Source: Wenjunlia tyrosinilytica
GTDB lineage: Bacteria > Actinomycetota > Actinomycetes > Streptomycetales > Streptomycetaceae
DNA length: 64,000 nt
Assembly (NCBI RefSeq): GCF_014646055.1
Contig: NZ_BMMS01000014.1
Coordinates: 62,001-126,000 of the forward strand
Reading direction: 5' to 3'
The notes below the pieces were generated by a model. The model worked only from the letters and a program-made list of their open reading frames with translations, was not told the DNA's origin and did not search any database. The position numbers were made by a program, and so were the translations under genes. How positions within the stretch are numbered: position 1 is the first letter of the stretch; each line of letters starts with the position of its first letter. Positions 50,794 through 59,570 of the stretch are shown piece by piece.

Positions 50794-53061
50794 TCAACCG
50801 AGCGACGCCAGGGGGACGGCCGGTGGCGTCTGGTCCGGTGGCGTCCGGTCGGCCGCGGGTGCCGGGGCGGGGGTGCGGTGCTCGATCGGTACGACCGGCG
50901 GTGTGCCGGGAATGCCGAGGAAGACATGGCGCACGACCCGCTCGGCCGCGTGGCCGTCGTCGAACTGGCAGAAGCGGCGCCTGAACGCGGCGCGTCGCTC
51001 GTTCGACTCCGGGCCGCGCCACCGTCCGGAGACGAAGACTTCCGCGACATCGTCCTCGGTGCGGGCGACGGGGCCCGGCGGGTGCTCCATGAGGTCGAAG
51101 TACACCCCGCGGGTGACCGCGTAGGTCTCCCAGTCGTCGGCGTAGACCACGAGGGGCCGGTCCAGATTGGCGTAGTCGAACATCAGGGAGGAGTAGTCGG
51201 TGATCAGTGCGTCGGAGGCCAGAGCCAGTTCCTCGACCGAGGCGTAGCCGGAGACATCGACGACCACGCCCCGGCGGTGCAGCCTCTCGAGCTGAGACGG
51301 TCCACCGCTGTAGTAGTAGTGGCCCCGTACGAGCAGCACGAAGTCGTCGCCGAGCCGCCCGGCGAGGCGTTCGAAGTCGAGGCGCGGCGTCCAGCCCGCC
51401 TCGTAGTCGCGGTGCGTGGGCGCGTACAGCAGGGCGGTGCGTCCGGGGCGGATTCCCAGCCGTTCGCGGATCCGCCGTACGTCCTCGGCGGTGGCCGTGC
51501 AGTACACGTCGTTGCGCGGATAGCCGTAGTCGAGCGAGGTGAACGGGACCGGGACCGGGTAGGCGTGCTCCCAGGTCTCGGTGGAATGGCCGTTGGCGCT
51601 GACGCTGAAGTCCCAGCGCCCGCAGCGTTCCAGCAGGGCGTCGTAGTCCTCGCCGCCTGAGATGGCCGGGAAGGCGAGCTGGTCGGTGCCCATCCGCTTG
51701 AGCGGGGTTCCGTGATGGGTCATCACATGCACCTGGCCCGGCCGCTTGACCACGAAGTCGGGGAAGTTGACATTGCTGACCAGGTACTTGGCGCGGGCGA
51801 GCACCTGGAAGTACCGGCGGGTCCCGGGGACGACGTGGTCGGCGCCGGTCGGCACGAGCGCGGCGTCCGTGCGCCGCAACACCCACACCTGCCGGATGTG
51901 CGGGGCGAGTTCGGTGAGCTTGGCGGAGATCGCGGCCGGGTTGCAGGTCACCGCGCGGTCCCAGTAGGCGGAGAAGACGGCGAGGTCGTCGGCGAGGGGG
52001 AACAGCAACTGCTCGCGGTAGTAGCCCTCCCGCGCCATCTCGCCGGTCAGGTGCCTGGCCCCGGTCACGAGGTCGCGCACCGCCCGCCGTCTGCGGTTGG
52101 CCGTCCGCAGGGCGCGGTAGCCGGTGTAGCGGTCGTGTTCCAGCAACGAGTGGCGGATGCCGCTCAGGCCGGCGGGGCGCCGGTACGTGCTCGGCAGGAA
52201 GCGGGTGAAGCGCTCGGAGGCCCGGTGGAAGAAGTCCGCCCGGGCGCGTTCCGGCATCTCGGAGGAGGCCAGTGCCCGCAGATAGCGGTTGACCATGTGG
52301 CTGAAGACGGCGGGCCGGAACTGGTCGGCGTCGGGCCGGGAGTCGAGCAGGTCCATCAGGGCGTCGTACTGGGTGAAGAGGTTGGGGTACTCGGCCAGGG
52401 CTTCCGGTGCGGGCCGCGTCCCCGCCCGGCGGCGTACGCAGACGCTGTCGAGCACGGCGAGCCGGTCGGCGGCCAGCAGACTGCCCAGCGCGGGCAGGAT
52501 CTCCTCGAGGGCGTCCTGGGTGAACAGGTCTCGGTGCTCGAGGTAGAAGGCGGTGCGCAGCAGGCGGTTGCTGAGCGTCGCCGTCGTGCGCAGCAGCCTC
52601 GGGCGGTCGGCGAGAGAGAACGCCACGGGGCTGGGTGAGCCCAGCAGCCCGGTGTCACGGCTGGGGATCGCCGGGTTCCACCAGCGTGGGACAACGTGGT
52701 CGAAGACCAGGACATCGGGTTCCGCGGCCTCCTCGAGCCGATCCGTCAGGGATCGCAGGGCCCCCGGGACCAGTGCGTCCTGACCGCTGAGGAAGAGCAG
52801 GTAGGAGCCGTGGGCGAGCGCCGCTCCGGCGTCCCGGGCAGCGCCCGTCGGCAGGCGTCGCGGCAGATGGAGCACCTTGATCGGGCAGCGGTCGGCGTAC
52901 TCGTCGAGGATGGCCCCGGTCCCGTCCGTCGAGGCGTTGTCGATGCCGAGGATCTCCAGCGCCGGGCCGTCCCCGGCGGGCAGTCCGAGTGCGCTGTCCA
53001 GGCATTCCCGAAGGTGGGCCTGGGCATTACGGGCGGTGACGACGACGCTGACCGTGATCAT
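50794..53061 (-). CDS. GT2-CDP-glycerol glycerophosphotransferase (TagF) fusion
   Basis: The 755-residue protein joins a GT-A domain (residues about 1-220, ISVVVTARN-like start and LGIDNASTDGTGAILDEYAD) to a TagF-type GT-B domain (about 370-715). The second has VSNVNFPDFVVKRPGQVHVM, THHGTPLKRMGTDQ (catalytic His), LLYAPTHRDYEAG and ALITDYSSLMFDYANLDRPL with the CDP-binding Glu/Asp/Ser. TagF adds glycerol phosphate units to wall teichoic acid. The fusion suggests one polypeptide makes a glycosylated poly(polyol-phosphate) repeat. No signal peptide; it should act on the inner membrane face. Confidence 0.9.
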   Translation of the reverse strand: MITVSVVVTARNAQAHLRECLDSALGLPAGDGPALEILGIDNASTDGTGAILDEYADRCPIKVLHLPRRLPTGAARDAGAALAHGSYLLFLSGQDALVPGALRSLTDRLEEAAEPDVLVFDHVVPRWWNPAIPSRDTGLLGSPSPVAFSLADRPRLLRTTATLSNRLLRTAFYLEHRDLFTQDALEEILPALGSLLAADRLAVLDSVCVRRRAGTRPAPEALAEYPNLFTQYDALMDLLDSRPDADQFRPAVFSHMVNRYLRALASSEMPERARADFFHRASERFTRFLPSTYRRPAGLSGIRHSLLEHDRYTGYRALRTANRRRRAVRDLVTGARHLTGEMAREGYYREQLLFPLADDLAVFSAYWDRAVTCNPAAISAKLTELAPHIRQVWVLRRTDAALVPTGADHVVPGTRRYFQVLARAKYLVSNVNFPDFVVKRPGQVHVMTHHGTPLKRMGTDQLAFPAISGGEDYDALLERCGRWDFSVSANGHSTETWEHAYPVPVPFTSLDYGYPRNDVYCTATAEDVRRIRERLGIRPGRTALLYAPTHRDYEAGWTPRLDFERLAGRLGDDFVLLVRGHYYYSGGPSQLERLHRRGVVVDVSGYASVEELALASDALITDYSSLMFDYANLDRPLVVYADDWETYAVTRGVYFDLMEHPPGPVARTEDDVAEVFVSGRWRGPESNERRAAFRRRFCQFDDGHAAERVVRHVFLGIPGTPPVVPIEHRTPAPAPAADRTPPDQTPPAVPLASLG

Positions 53062-53497
53062 GGCGGAAGCGGCTCCTGGTCCATGGGCGGCGAGGGTGGG
53101 ACATATGTGGCTTATGACTCTTTTGTGTGCACACAGGATATGTGTCCCCCATGTTTCGCGCGCGGCGGACGGCGGGGCCCGAGGCTTGAGGGGGTGAGGC
53201 TTTTCGGTCTGCGCCGGTTGATGCCGGTCGGTGCGGAGTCTTTCCAGGGTGGGGTCGAGGAGGCGGTCGGCCTGCTCGCGCCGTTCGGGGCGTTCCCGAC
53301 CGCCGCGGGGTCACGGTCATGGCCTCCTCGCGGCCGTGTCGCGGACCGATCGGTTTGGCCCGGGGGCACCGGGGCATGCGGCCAACAGTGCTTGGGACCT
53401 AGGCACGCAGAAATCTCCGCCCCTGCGTGAGCTGCGGCCGCCTGTCCCCGGGCAGGGCGGCCGACCCTCTCACCTCGACACAGAGACGGCACCTGCG
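53062..53497. promoter_or_regulatory. 436-bp divergent control region of the teichoic and sigma genes
   Basis: The region contains an AT-richer island (53098-53155) with the perfect 12-bp palindrome TGTGTGCACACA (53124-53135) and two GGGACA-type half sites facing each other (53098 and 53148), likely the promoter/operator of the minus-strand glycosyltransferase operon. The part nearer the sigma gene shows no recognisable promoter. No protein-coding gene is seen. Confidence 0.4.
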
Positions 53498-54298
53498 ATG
53501 ACTCTCACGACTGCGCCCGATCCGGTTCGCTCCCTCCGGCAGCACACGGACGACCTTCCCGACACCGACGACGACTTCGCCCTTCTGGTGCGGCTCGAGG
53601 ACGGTCCGCGGCGCGATCGGCTGCGCCAGCAGATCGTCTGTGCCTGGCTGCCGGTGGCCGAGCGCCTCGCGCGCCGCTTCCGCGACAAGGGCGAGAGCTT
53701 CGAGGACCTGACCCAGGTCGCGGCTCTCGCCTTGGTCAAAGCCGTCGACCGGTTCGACCCCGGCCTCGGTCACGCCTTCGTCTCCTACGCCGTTCCCACC
53801 ATCACCGGTGAGCTGAAGAGGTACTTCCGCGACCACATGTGGACGCTCCATGTGCCTCGCAGCATCCAGCAGGCACGAGCCCGTGCCCTGGCCGCCCGCG
53901 ACGCCCTGGAGCAGGACGGCGGCAGCAGTCCGACCGTCGCCCGGATCGCCGAGCTGTCGGGACTGAGCGAGGAGGACGTGGTGCTCGGGCTCGAGGCTGG
54001 AGCGTCGTGCGAGCCGCTGTCGCTCGACGCCCCCAGCAGTGTCACCGTGGACCGGGAACTCGCCGAGACGATGGGCGAGCCGGACGCGGGGATCGAGCTG
54101 GTGGTGGACCGTGAAGCGCTCAAGCCCCTGCTCGCGAAGCTGCCCGAACGCGAGCGGCGCATCCTGTATCTGCGGTTCTTCCGCGATCTGACCCAGAACG
54201 AGATCGGCCGTATGGTCGGCATCTCCCAGATGCATGTCTCGCGCACCATCACCCGCACCTGCGACCGCCTGCGCCAGGGCATGCTCCGCGCGGCCTGA
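53498..54298 (+). CDS. SigB/SigF-family sigma factor
   Basis: The 266-residue sigma factor has region 2 (VAERLARRFRDKGESFEDLT, QVAALALVKAVDRFDPG), the hallmark SYAVPTITGELKRYFRDHMW of the SigB/F/G class, region 3, and region 4 (LPERERRILYLRFFRDLTQN, GRMVGISQMHVSRTI). The class handles stress and sporulation genes and is normally held by an anti-sigma kinase; no such gene is adjacent, so control must be from elsewhere. ATG 53498 gives the usual length. The stop codon starts a short tandem repeat. Confidence 0.9.
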   Translation: MTLTTAPDPVRSLRQHTDDLPDTDDDFALLVRLEDGPRRDRLRQQIVCAWLPVAERLARRFRDKGESFEDLTQVAALALVKAVDRFDPGLGHAFVSYAVPTITGELKRYFRDHMWTLHVPRSIQQARARALAARDALEQDGGSSPTVARIAELSGLSEEDVVLGLEAGASCEPLSLDAPSSVTVDRELAETMGEPDAGIELVVDREALKPLLAKLPERERRILYLRFFRDLTQNEIGRMVGISQMHVSRTITRTCDRLRQGMLRAA

Positions 54299-54340
54299 AC
54301 GGCCCTGAACGTCCCTGACGGCCCTGAACAGCCCCGGGCG
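54293..54340 (+). repeat. About 10-bp repeat starting at the sigma stop codon
   Basis: GGCCTGAACG, GCCCTGAACG, TCCCTGACG, GCCCTGAACA and GCCCCGG follow one another from the stop codon (TGA 54296-54298), each unit carrying a TGA. Same pattern as after the VOC and TetR genes. Confidence 0.75.
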
Positions 54341-54383
54341 CGCGCAGCGCGGGCGGCCCGAAGGCGGCACCGAACCGGCGGCT

Positions 54384-55292
54384 CTAGTGGTGGTCGATCG
54401 GGGGGACCTCGGGGGCGGGGACGCCGGACAGGCCGAGGGTGGCGTCGTAGGCCTGTTGCCAGTCGCCGTTGATCTCGTGGGCCTCGAGTGCGGCGTTGAC
54501 CGCGGCGCGGAGCACGTGGTCACCCTTCATCAGACCGACGCCGTAGGGCTCCTCCGTGAACGGGATGCCGACCAGGCGCATCTTGCCGGGGGCCTCGGCG
54601 AGGTAGCCCGTGAGGATGGCGTCGTCCGTGGTGACGGCGTCGACCTTGCCGGCGAGGAGGTCCTTGACGCACACCTGGTAGCCCTGACGGCCATCGGCGT
54701 CCGTCACGCCGTACTCGGTCTTGACGCGCTCGAGCGACGTGGAGCCGACGGCCGAGCAGACACGTCTGCCCCTGAGGCTCTGCGGTCCGTTGATGTCGCT
54801 GTTCCTGCGCACCAGCAGGTCCTGGCCGGCGATGTAGTACGGGCCGGCGAATGCCACGACCTTCTTGCGCGCGTCGTTGATCGTGTAGGTGCCCACGTAC
54901 AGGTCGACGCCGCCGTTGGCTATCTCGGTCTCGCGGTCCCCGGTGGGCACGGACTTCCAGCGGATGTGGTCGTTGTCGAAGCCCAGGTCGGCCGCGATCA
55001 TGCGGGCGATCTCGATGTCGAACCCTGAGCGCTTGCCGGTCGCCGGGTCCACGTAGCTCAGGCCCGGCTGGTCGGCCTTGGTGCCGATGGTGATCGTGCC
55101 GCCCTTGATCCTCTGCAGGACCGGGGAGCCGGCGGTCTTGACCGAGGCCTTCACCTTGTAGGTGGGCGGCTCGGGAGTGTCGCTCGGCTGAGCAGAGACG
55201 CTTTCCTTGGGAGCGCTGTCCTGCCCGCACGCCCCGGTGAGGATCGTGGCCGCGGCGGCACAGGCGACGAGGACGGTTCTGCGGTGGTTCAT
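54384..55292 (-). CDS. Orphan amino-acid ABC transporter substrate-binding lipoprotein
   Basis: The 302-residue protein has a lipoprotein signal (TILTGACGQ) and the SBP_bac_3 pattern: GGTITIGTKADQPGLSY, SGFDIEIARMIAADLG, GGVDLYVGTYTINDARKKVV with FAGPYYIAGQDLLVR, and VDAVTTDDAILTGYLA. It resembles glutamate-binding GluB proteins. No permease or ATPase gene is next to it, so it must serve a transporter encoded elsewhere or act as a sensor. ATG 55292 has a GGxxxGAAGG-type upstream sequence of moderate quality. Confidence 0.88.
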   Translation of the reverse strand: MNHRRTVLVACAAAATILTGACGQDSAPKESVSAQPSDTPEPPTYKVKASVKTAGSPVLQRIKGGTITIGTKADQPGLSYVDPATGKRSGFDIEIARMIAADLGFDNDHIRWKSVPTGDRETEIANGGVDLYVGTYTINDARKKVVAFAGPYYIAGQDLLVRRNSDINGPQSLRGRRVCSAVGSTSLERVKTEYGVTDADGRQGYQVCVKDLLAGKVDAVTTDDAILTGYLAEAPGKMRLVGIPFTEEPYGVGLMKGDHVLRAAVNAALEAHEINGDWQQAYDATLGLSGVPAPEVPPIDHH

Positions 55293-55364
55293 GGCACAGC
55301 CTTCAAAGGACCGAGGCCCTCTCGGGCGCGTGGTGGACGACCCTATGAGGTCGTGCCCCGGTTA

Positions 55365-55412
55365 GTCATCAGATCTGACGCAAGGTAGAATATTACGATC
55401 GGGTAAGGCGCC
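55365..55412 (-). promoter_or_regulatory. Probable promoter of the substrate-binding lipoprotein gene
   Basis: An AT-rich island (TAGAATATTACGATCGGG on the plus strand, 55386-55403) adjoins the perfect palindrome TCAGATCTGA (55369-55378), about 75-110 bp upstream of the minus-strand start. Placement of -10/-35 boxes is uncertain. Confidence 0.3.
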
Positions 55413-55438
55413 GCGGCGGTGTGCGTAGGGGCACGCCT

Positions 55439-55999
55439 TCACTCGTAGAGCCAGCGCCGCAGCAGCCTGCTCAGCCAGGGCATGACGATATAGGTCAGCA
55501 GGGGCGCGACCACGGCCGGGAACACCGCGGCACGCGCGGGCAGCGGCCACGGGGCGACCTCCGGCGTGACCAGCCACCCCAGAAGCATGGAGAGCGGGTA
55601 GACCGCGCAGAACGTGACAACGACCATCTTCCAGCGGGGAGGGGAAGGCGCCGGGCTGCCGGGCAGATGGAACCACGTCTCCATGCCGGTCGTGTCCTGG
55701 TACCTGGACGTCTCGACGGCGATGCCCTCCAGCCGGTCCTGCCATTCGGCGCGCTCGGGAGAGGCCATCCAGTCGGACAGACGCTGCGGATCGGCGAACC
55801 GCAGCACCGCGTAGTGGTCGCGGCTCTCGCTCTCGGGACGCAGCCAGGTGACGCCCTGATGACCGGGATAGCGCACCGCCCGCCTGGTGATGCCGTGGGC
55901 CCAGTGCCGGAAGTCGTTCTCCTTGCCCGGCAGCACCTGCCACGAGAAGACCGCGGTCACCGGCTCGTCGCACCGGGGAGAAGACTCTTCGCTGGACAT
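55439..55999 (-). CDS. ABM-domain protein with C-terminal membrane helices
   Basis: The 186-residue protein has an antibiotic-biosynthesis-monooxygenase-like dimeric alpha/beta barrel (about residues 12-110: VTAVFSWQVLPGKENDFRHW, DHYAVLRFADPQRLSDWMAS, then PERAEWQDRLEGIAV) and two transmembrane helices (about 130-150 and 158-178). The ABM plus two-helix form is a known variant of unknown function, sometimes linked to quinone or heme. ATG 55999 is chosen because the fold begins shortly after; the longer frame is Arg-rich. Confidence 0.8.
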   Translation of the reverse strand: MSSEESSPRCDEPVTAVFSWQVLPGKENDFRHWAHGITRRAVRYPGHQGVTWLRPESESRDHYAVLRFADPQRLSDWMASPERAEWQDRLEGIAVETSRYQDTTGMETWFHLPGSPAPSPPRWKMVVVTFCAVYPLSMLLGWLVTPEVAPWPLPARAAVFPAVVAPLLTYIVMPWLSRLLRRWLYE

Positions 56000-56234
56000 C
56001 GTTCGGCCTTTCGCTCTCCCCCGGGTCGGGCTCTGCCCCGTCGACCATGACGCACGCCCGCACAAGCCCGGAGGGTACTGCCGCCGGGGGAGTATGTGCC
56101 ACAGGGCGGGATGCCGCCCGCGCAGTACCTGGGGCTCCTTCCGTCGCCCGACGCGTCGGTGGAGGCGATGGGCGAACGTTGTACCGCGGCGGACCTCGCC
56201 GCACGACCGGGACGGACGGGTTGATCGGGCGTTC

Positions 56235-57389
56235 ATGAACGAGCAGACGGAAGTGGACGGCGGCAAGGATCCCAGCAGTGGCCGTGCGGGCAGTGACCAT
56301 CCCGCCCGCGACGAGTCGGGGCGGGATCACGCGGACGGTCAGGCCCAGCGGGGTGAGGACGAGGAAGGTGCGTCGGCGACCGGCCCCTCCGCCTCCCCGC
56401 GGCGAGGCCGCCTGGCACGGTGGTCACGGCGGGCGGCCCTCACGGGTGCGGCGCTACTGGTCGCGGTGACGGCGGCCTCGTGCCTGTACAACGTGGTCAC
56501 GGCCGACCGGGCCGCCCCACCCCCGGGGCTGTCGTACGTCCAGGCGGCCGACATCCGCACCCGCTACCAGCGGTGGGGTGACTCGGGGACGCCGGTCGTC
56601 CTCGTGCACGGCGCCTTCGAATCGGTCGACACCTGGTCCCGACTCGCCCCGCTGCTCGCGCGCCACCACCGGGTGTACGCGCTCGACCTGACCGGCTACG
56701 GGTACAGCGGGCGCCGTGGTCCCTACACGGTCGACCACTTCACCCGGCAACTGCTGGGCTTCCTCGACGCCATGGGCCTGGGAGGGCCGGGCGAGCGCCC
56801 CTTGCTGGTGGGCCACTCCAGCGGCGCCGCGATGGTCGCCGAAGCGGCCCTGCGGGAACCCAGGCGCATCGGCGGGCTGATGCTCCTCGACGGCGACGCC
56901 CTGGACACCGGCGCGGGTCCGCCGCCCGCGCTGCGGTATGTGCTGATCGACCCGTACCGCACCAGCCTGCTGCGGCTGGGGGCCGGCTCCGACTGGCTGG
57001 TCCGCCGGATCTACCGCGCGCAGTGCGGGCCGGGGTGTCCGGCGCTGGACGGCGCGGGCCTCGACCAGTGGCGCAGGCCCCTTCGGGTGCCGGGAGCCGA
57101 GGACGCCCTGTGGAGCATGATGGGCGAAGGCGTCCCAGGACTGCCCCGCGACCGCCTTTCGCGGCTGCGCGATGTGCGCCTGCCCAAGTCGGTCGTGTTC
57201 GGCGAGCGGGACGACGTCTTCAGTACCAGCACCCCGGCGCAGACCGCCCGTCGTATCGGCGCCCCGAAGCCGGTACTCATCCCGGAGGCCCGCCATCTGG
57301 CGATGATCTCCCACCCGGACGCGGTCGCCGCCGCGGTGGAGGACCTCGCACGCACGATGACGAGCGCGACCGGGAAGGCGGGCCGCTGA
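56235..57389 (+). CDS. Membrane-anchored alpha/beta hydrolase
   Basis: The 384-residue protein has a charged N-terminal tail (about 65 residues), one transmembrane helix (ALTGAALLVAVTAASCLYNV), and an alpha/beta hydrolase fold outside the membrane. The oxyanion loop is VVLVHGAFES, the nucleophile elbow VGHSSGAAM carries Ser195, the acid is in FGERDD and the His in EARHLAM. The Cys pair in RAQCGPGCPAL suggests a disulfide, consistent with an external domain. Substrate unknown. ATG 56235 has only a weak ribosome-binding site; in-frame upstream starts would extend into the divergent gene. Confidence 0.82.
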   Translation: MNEQTEVDGGKDPSSGRAGSDHPARDESGRDHADGQAQRGEDEEGASATGPSASPRRGRLARWSRRAALTGAALLVAVTAASCLYNVVTADRAAPPPGLSYVQAADIRTRYQRWGDSGTPVVLVHGAFESVDTWSRLAPLLARHHRVYALDLTGYGYSGRRGPYTVDHFTRQLLGFLDAMGLGGPGERPLLVGHSSGAAMVAEAALREPRRIGGLMLLDGDALDTGAGPPPALRYVLIDPYRTSLLRLGAGSDWLVRRIYRAQCGPGCPALDGAGLDQWRRPLRVPGAEDALWSMMGEGVPGLPRDRLSRLRDVRLPKSVVFGERDDVFSTSTPAQTARRIGAPKPVLIPEARHLAMISHPDAVAAAVEDLARTMTSATGKAGR

Positions 57390-57405
57390 CCCGCCCCCGC
57401 CCCTG

Positions 57406-57816
57406 CTACCGGTGTTCGGCCGGTGTCAGTGCCGCGACGAAGCGGTCCATGTCCGGGCGCCAGGCGCGGCGGACGTCCATGCGGGTCGCGTGTGGCTCAC
57501 CGGGCAGGAGGAGATGGAAGGAGCTGAACAGGAATCCCCGGCGGACCCTGCTCAGGGACAGCGCCGCCTGGGCCCGCGGAATGGCGTACTTGAGCTTTTG
57601 CGCCCGGTAGTTCATCGCGTTGATCTCGTGGAACAGGACCAACCTCTCGGTGAGGGTGATGAAGTACGTGTCGTTGTCCAGGTCCCACATCAGCGCGCGT
57701 ACCCATGGCTTGCTCCCGACCGCCACGGACACCGTGACGACAGGAGCGGAGCCCGGTTCGGCCTCCAGGACCTTCTCCGCCACCTGGGCCAGGATCGTCG
57801 ACTTGCGCAGTGCCAT
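57406..57816 (-). CDS. Hypothetical protein, unknown family
   Basis: The 136-residue protein begins MALRKSTILAQVAEKVLEAE, followed by VVTVSVAVGSKPWVRALMWD and DTYFITLTERLVLFHEINAM, a beta-rich core resembling a PH-like fold. It ends with basic helices and no membrane segment. ATG 57816 follows AAAGGA by 7 bp, the strongest feature supporting expression. It lies just after the uppS remnant, whose frame runs into its ribosome-binding site, and converges on the hydrolase gene. I do not recognise it. Confidence 0.65.
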   Translation of the reverse strand: MALRKSTILAQVAEKVLEAEPGSAPVVTVSVAVGSKPWVRALMWDLDNDTYFITLTERLVLFHEINAMNYRAQKLKYAIPRAQAALSLSRVRRGFLFSSFHLLLPGEPHATRMDVRRAWRPDMDRFVAALTPAEHR

Positions 57817-57839
57817 TCACTTGTCCTTTCTCATACTGC

Positions 57840-58033
57840 CGTCGGGCGCTCCGGGCGTAGCGGCGGTCGCGGGAGGCGCGCTCCTTCGCCCAGCGCCCGT
57901 TGCCGTCCATGACGATGGCCGCATGCCGGGGTACGAAGGCCGACGGTGTGCGCGGCGTCCTCGCCCCGCAGATGTTCGGCTGGGGCGGCAGGTATTCGCG
58001 ACGATGCCGACCGAGGATCCCCCGACACGCCAT
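57840..58033 (-). pseudogene. uppS: Remnant of isoprenyl diphosphate synthase (UppS)
   Basis: From ATG 58033 (GGAG 9 bp upstream) the frame reads MACRGILGRHRREYLPPQPN and then VPRHAAIVMDGNGRWAKER, the start and first catalytic motif of cis-prenyl transferases in Streptomyces (normal length about 270). After AKER the frame goes straight to ASRDRRYAR. That resembles the family's C-terminal ASRDRRFGG, so about 190 internal codons may have been deleted in frame; a one-base shift would instead give GLPRPP, close to the normal next residues GLPRTEG. Either way the active site is destroyed. An intact uppS must exist elsewhere since the enzyme is essential. Confidence 0.7.
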
Positions 58034-58254
58034 GCGCTGTCGCTCCATGTGTCCGCTGCGGATGTCGTGGCCAGCGTAGGAACGCGGTGGTCCACAAGGG
58101 ATGACGGCAGGGACCGTCAAGTTCCACCGGGGCGACCGAAACAATCCCCGGAAGAACCGGGTCCTGGGCTTGGAACCGGGCTCCGGCCTCGGCGTTGCCG
58201 CCGTCTTCCGGGCGTTCCGGGCCTGCCGCCCTCTGGCGATGAGCGGTCTCGGTG

Positions 58255-59346
58255 TCAGCCGCCCCCGGGCAGGCCCACGCGGTAGGCGCCGGGGGTGGCG
58301 CCGGTCCAGCGGCGGAAGGCGCGGACGAAGGCGGCGCCGTCGGCGTATCCCAACCTGGCCGCGATCTGCTCGACTCCCAGCCCGGCGGTGGTCAGCATGT
58401 CGACGGCGCGGGCGTGCCGTGCCTCGTCCACGAGGCGCCGGTACGACGTACCCTCCGCCGACAGGCGCCGGTGCAGCGTGCGGGTGGACATGTGCAGCGC
58501 CGAGGCGGCGGCGCCCATGGCGGGGATCCCCTCCGGCCAGCGGGCGAGCAGGTCGGCCACCCGTCCCGCGGATCCGGTCTCGGCCCGCCTGGCCAGCAGA
58601 ACGCGGCACTCGCGTTCGCACACCCGCATGGTGTGGTGGTCGGCCTGCGGCAGCGGCCGGTCCAGCAGTGCCGCGTCGGCGACGAAGGCGTTGCGCGGCG
58701 CGCCGAACACGATCGGCGTGCCCGCCAGTGCCTCGTACGGTGTGGACGACCGCGGACGGGCGAAGCGCAGATCCACCCTGAGGGGAGTGAACGGCTCACC
58801 GAGAATGCTGTCCAGGATGGTGCGGATGACGGCGATCTCACGCTCGATGAGGAAGCGCCGGATCGACCGGGGAACGCAGGCGTCGTCCAGGACGAGGTGG
58901 ACCTCGCCCGGCCCGTGCTGGAGGTGGATCCCGACCACGGCGAAGGTGAGTTCCAGATAGCGCAGTCCCACCGCCGCCGCGTCGCCCAGCGTCGGGCTGG
59001 CGAGCAGGGCGAATCCCCACACGCTGTAGGTCCGCAACCGGATCCGGCGGCCGACCTCCAGACCCAGTCCGGGCGGATCTCCCATGGCCCGGACGAGGTT
59101 GTGCGCCACGATGAGCTCCTGGCCGGCGCGGACATGGGCACCCTCGTCGGTGACGGCGGCTTCGCTCAGACCGCTGTTCGCCAGGCACCGCGCCAATGGG
59201 ACTCCGTGCTCGCCCGCCACCTCCACCATCGCGCGCACGGTGGCGATGCCCCGGGGGAACGGCCGCACCGGCGGAAGGAGCCCGCCGACCACCGCCGAGT
59301 GTCCGGAACTGCCAACAGCCTGGCCGCCGTTGCCTAGGGCCGACAC
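58255..59346 (-). CDS. AraC-family regulator with Arabinose_bd-type N-terminal domain
   Basis: The 363-residue protein has a ligand/dimer domain of the OruR/ArgR-like type (about residues 35-230: LVRAMGDPPGLGLEVGRRIR, TYSVWGFALLASPTLGDAAA) and a C-terminal double HTH (MGAAASALHMSTRTLHRRLS, VEQIAARLGYADGAAFVRAF, then RRWTGATPGAYR). The GTG at 59346 has GGCAGG upstream. It is divergent from the LuxR-type response regulator gene across a repeat-rich gap and may control a fatty-acid or amino-acid-derived pathway; target unknown. Confidence 0.88.
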   Translation of the reverse strand: MSALGNGGQAVGSSGHSAVVGGLLPPVRPFPRGIATVRAMVEVAGEHGVPLARCLANSGLSEAAVTDEGAHVRAGQELIVAHNLVRAMGDPPGLGLEVGRRIRLRTYSVWGFALLASPTLGDAAAVGLRYLELTFAVVGIHLQHGPGEVHLVLDDACVPRSIRRFLIEREIAVIRTILDSILGEPFTPLRVDLRFARPRSSTPYEALAGTPIVFGAPRNAFVADAALLDRPLPQADHHTMRVCERECRVLLARRAETGSAGRVADLLARWPEGIPAMGAAASALHMSTRTLHRRLSAEGTSYRRLVDEARHARAVDMLTTAGLGVEQIAARLGYADGAAFVRAFRRWTGATPGAYRVGLPGGG

Positions 59347-59470
59347 TGACCTGCCCCCTAGCGTCGGAAGGGAACGATGCGCCGCTTTCCACGGCGGCCC
59401 TGCCCCATCGTAGTGCGGACGGTCCCGCGGGCAGGGACGGCGGCGGCGTTATCGGCCACGGCCACCGCAC

Positions 59471-59547
59471 GGCGTTCCCACGGCGTTCCCACGAACATGC
59501 CCACGGCATTCCGAGGCATTTCCGAGGCATTGTCGTGACCACATCTT
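59471..59547 (+). promoter_or_regulatory. 11-bp-spaced direct repeats before a -10 box (SARP-like site)
   Basis: GGCGTTC at 59471 and 59482, then GGCATTC at 59505, GGCATTT at 59515 and GGCATTG at 59526 recur at 10-11 bp (one 23-bp step). CATCTT (59542-59547) follows the last copy by 9 bp and precedes the response regulator start by 23 bp. Heptamers at one-turn spacing just upstream of -10 are how SARP activators bind. Confidence 0.45.
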
Positions 59548-59570
59548 CGAATCGCACAGGCGGGTGAGCG

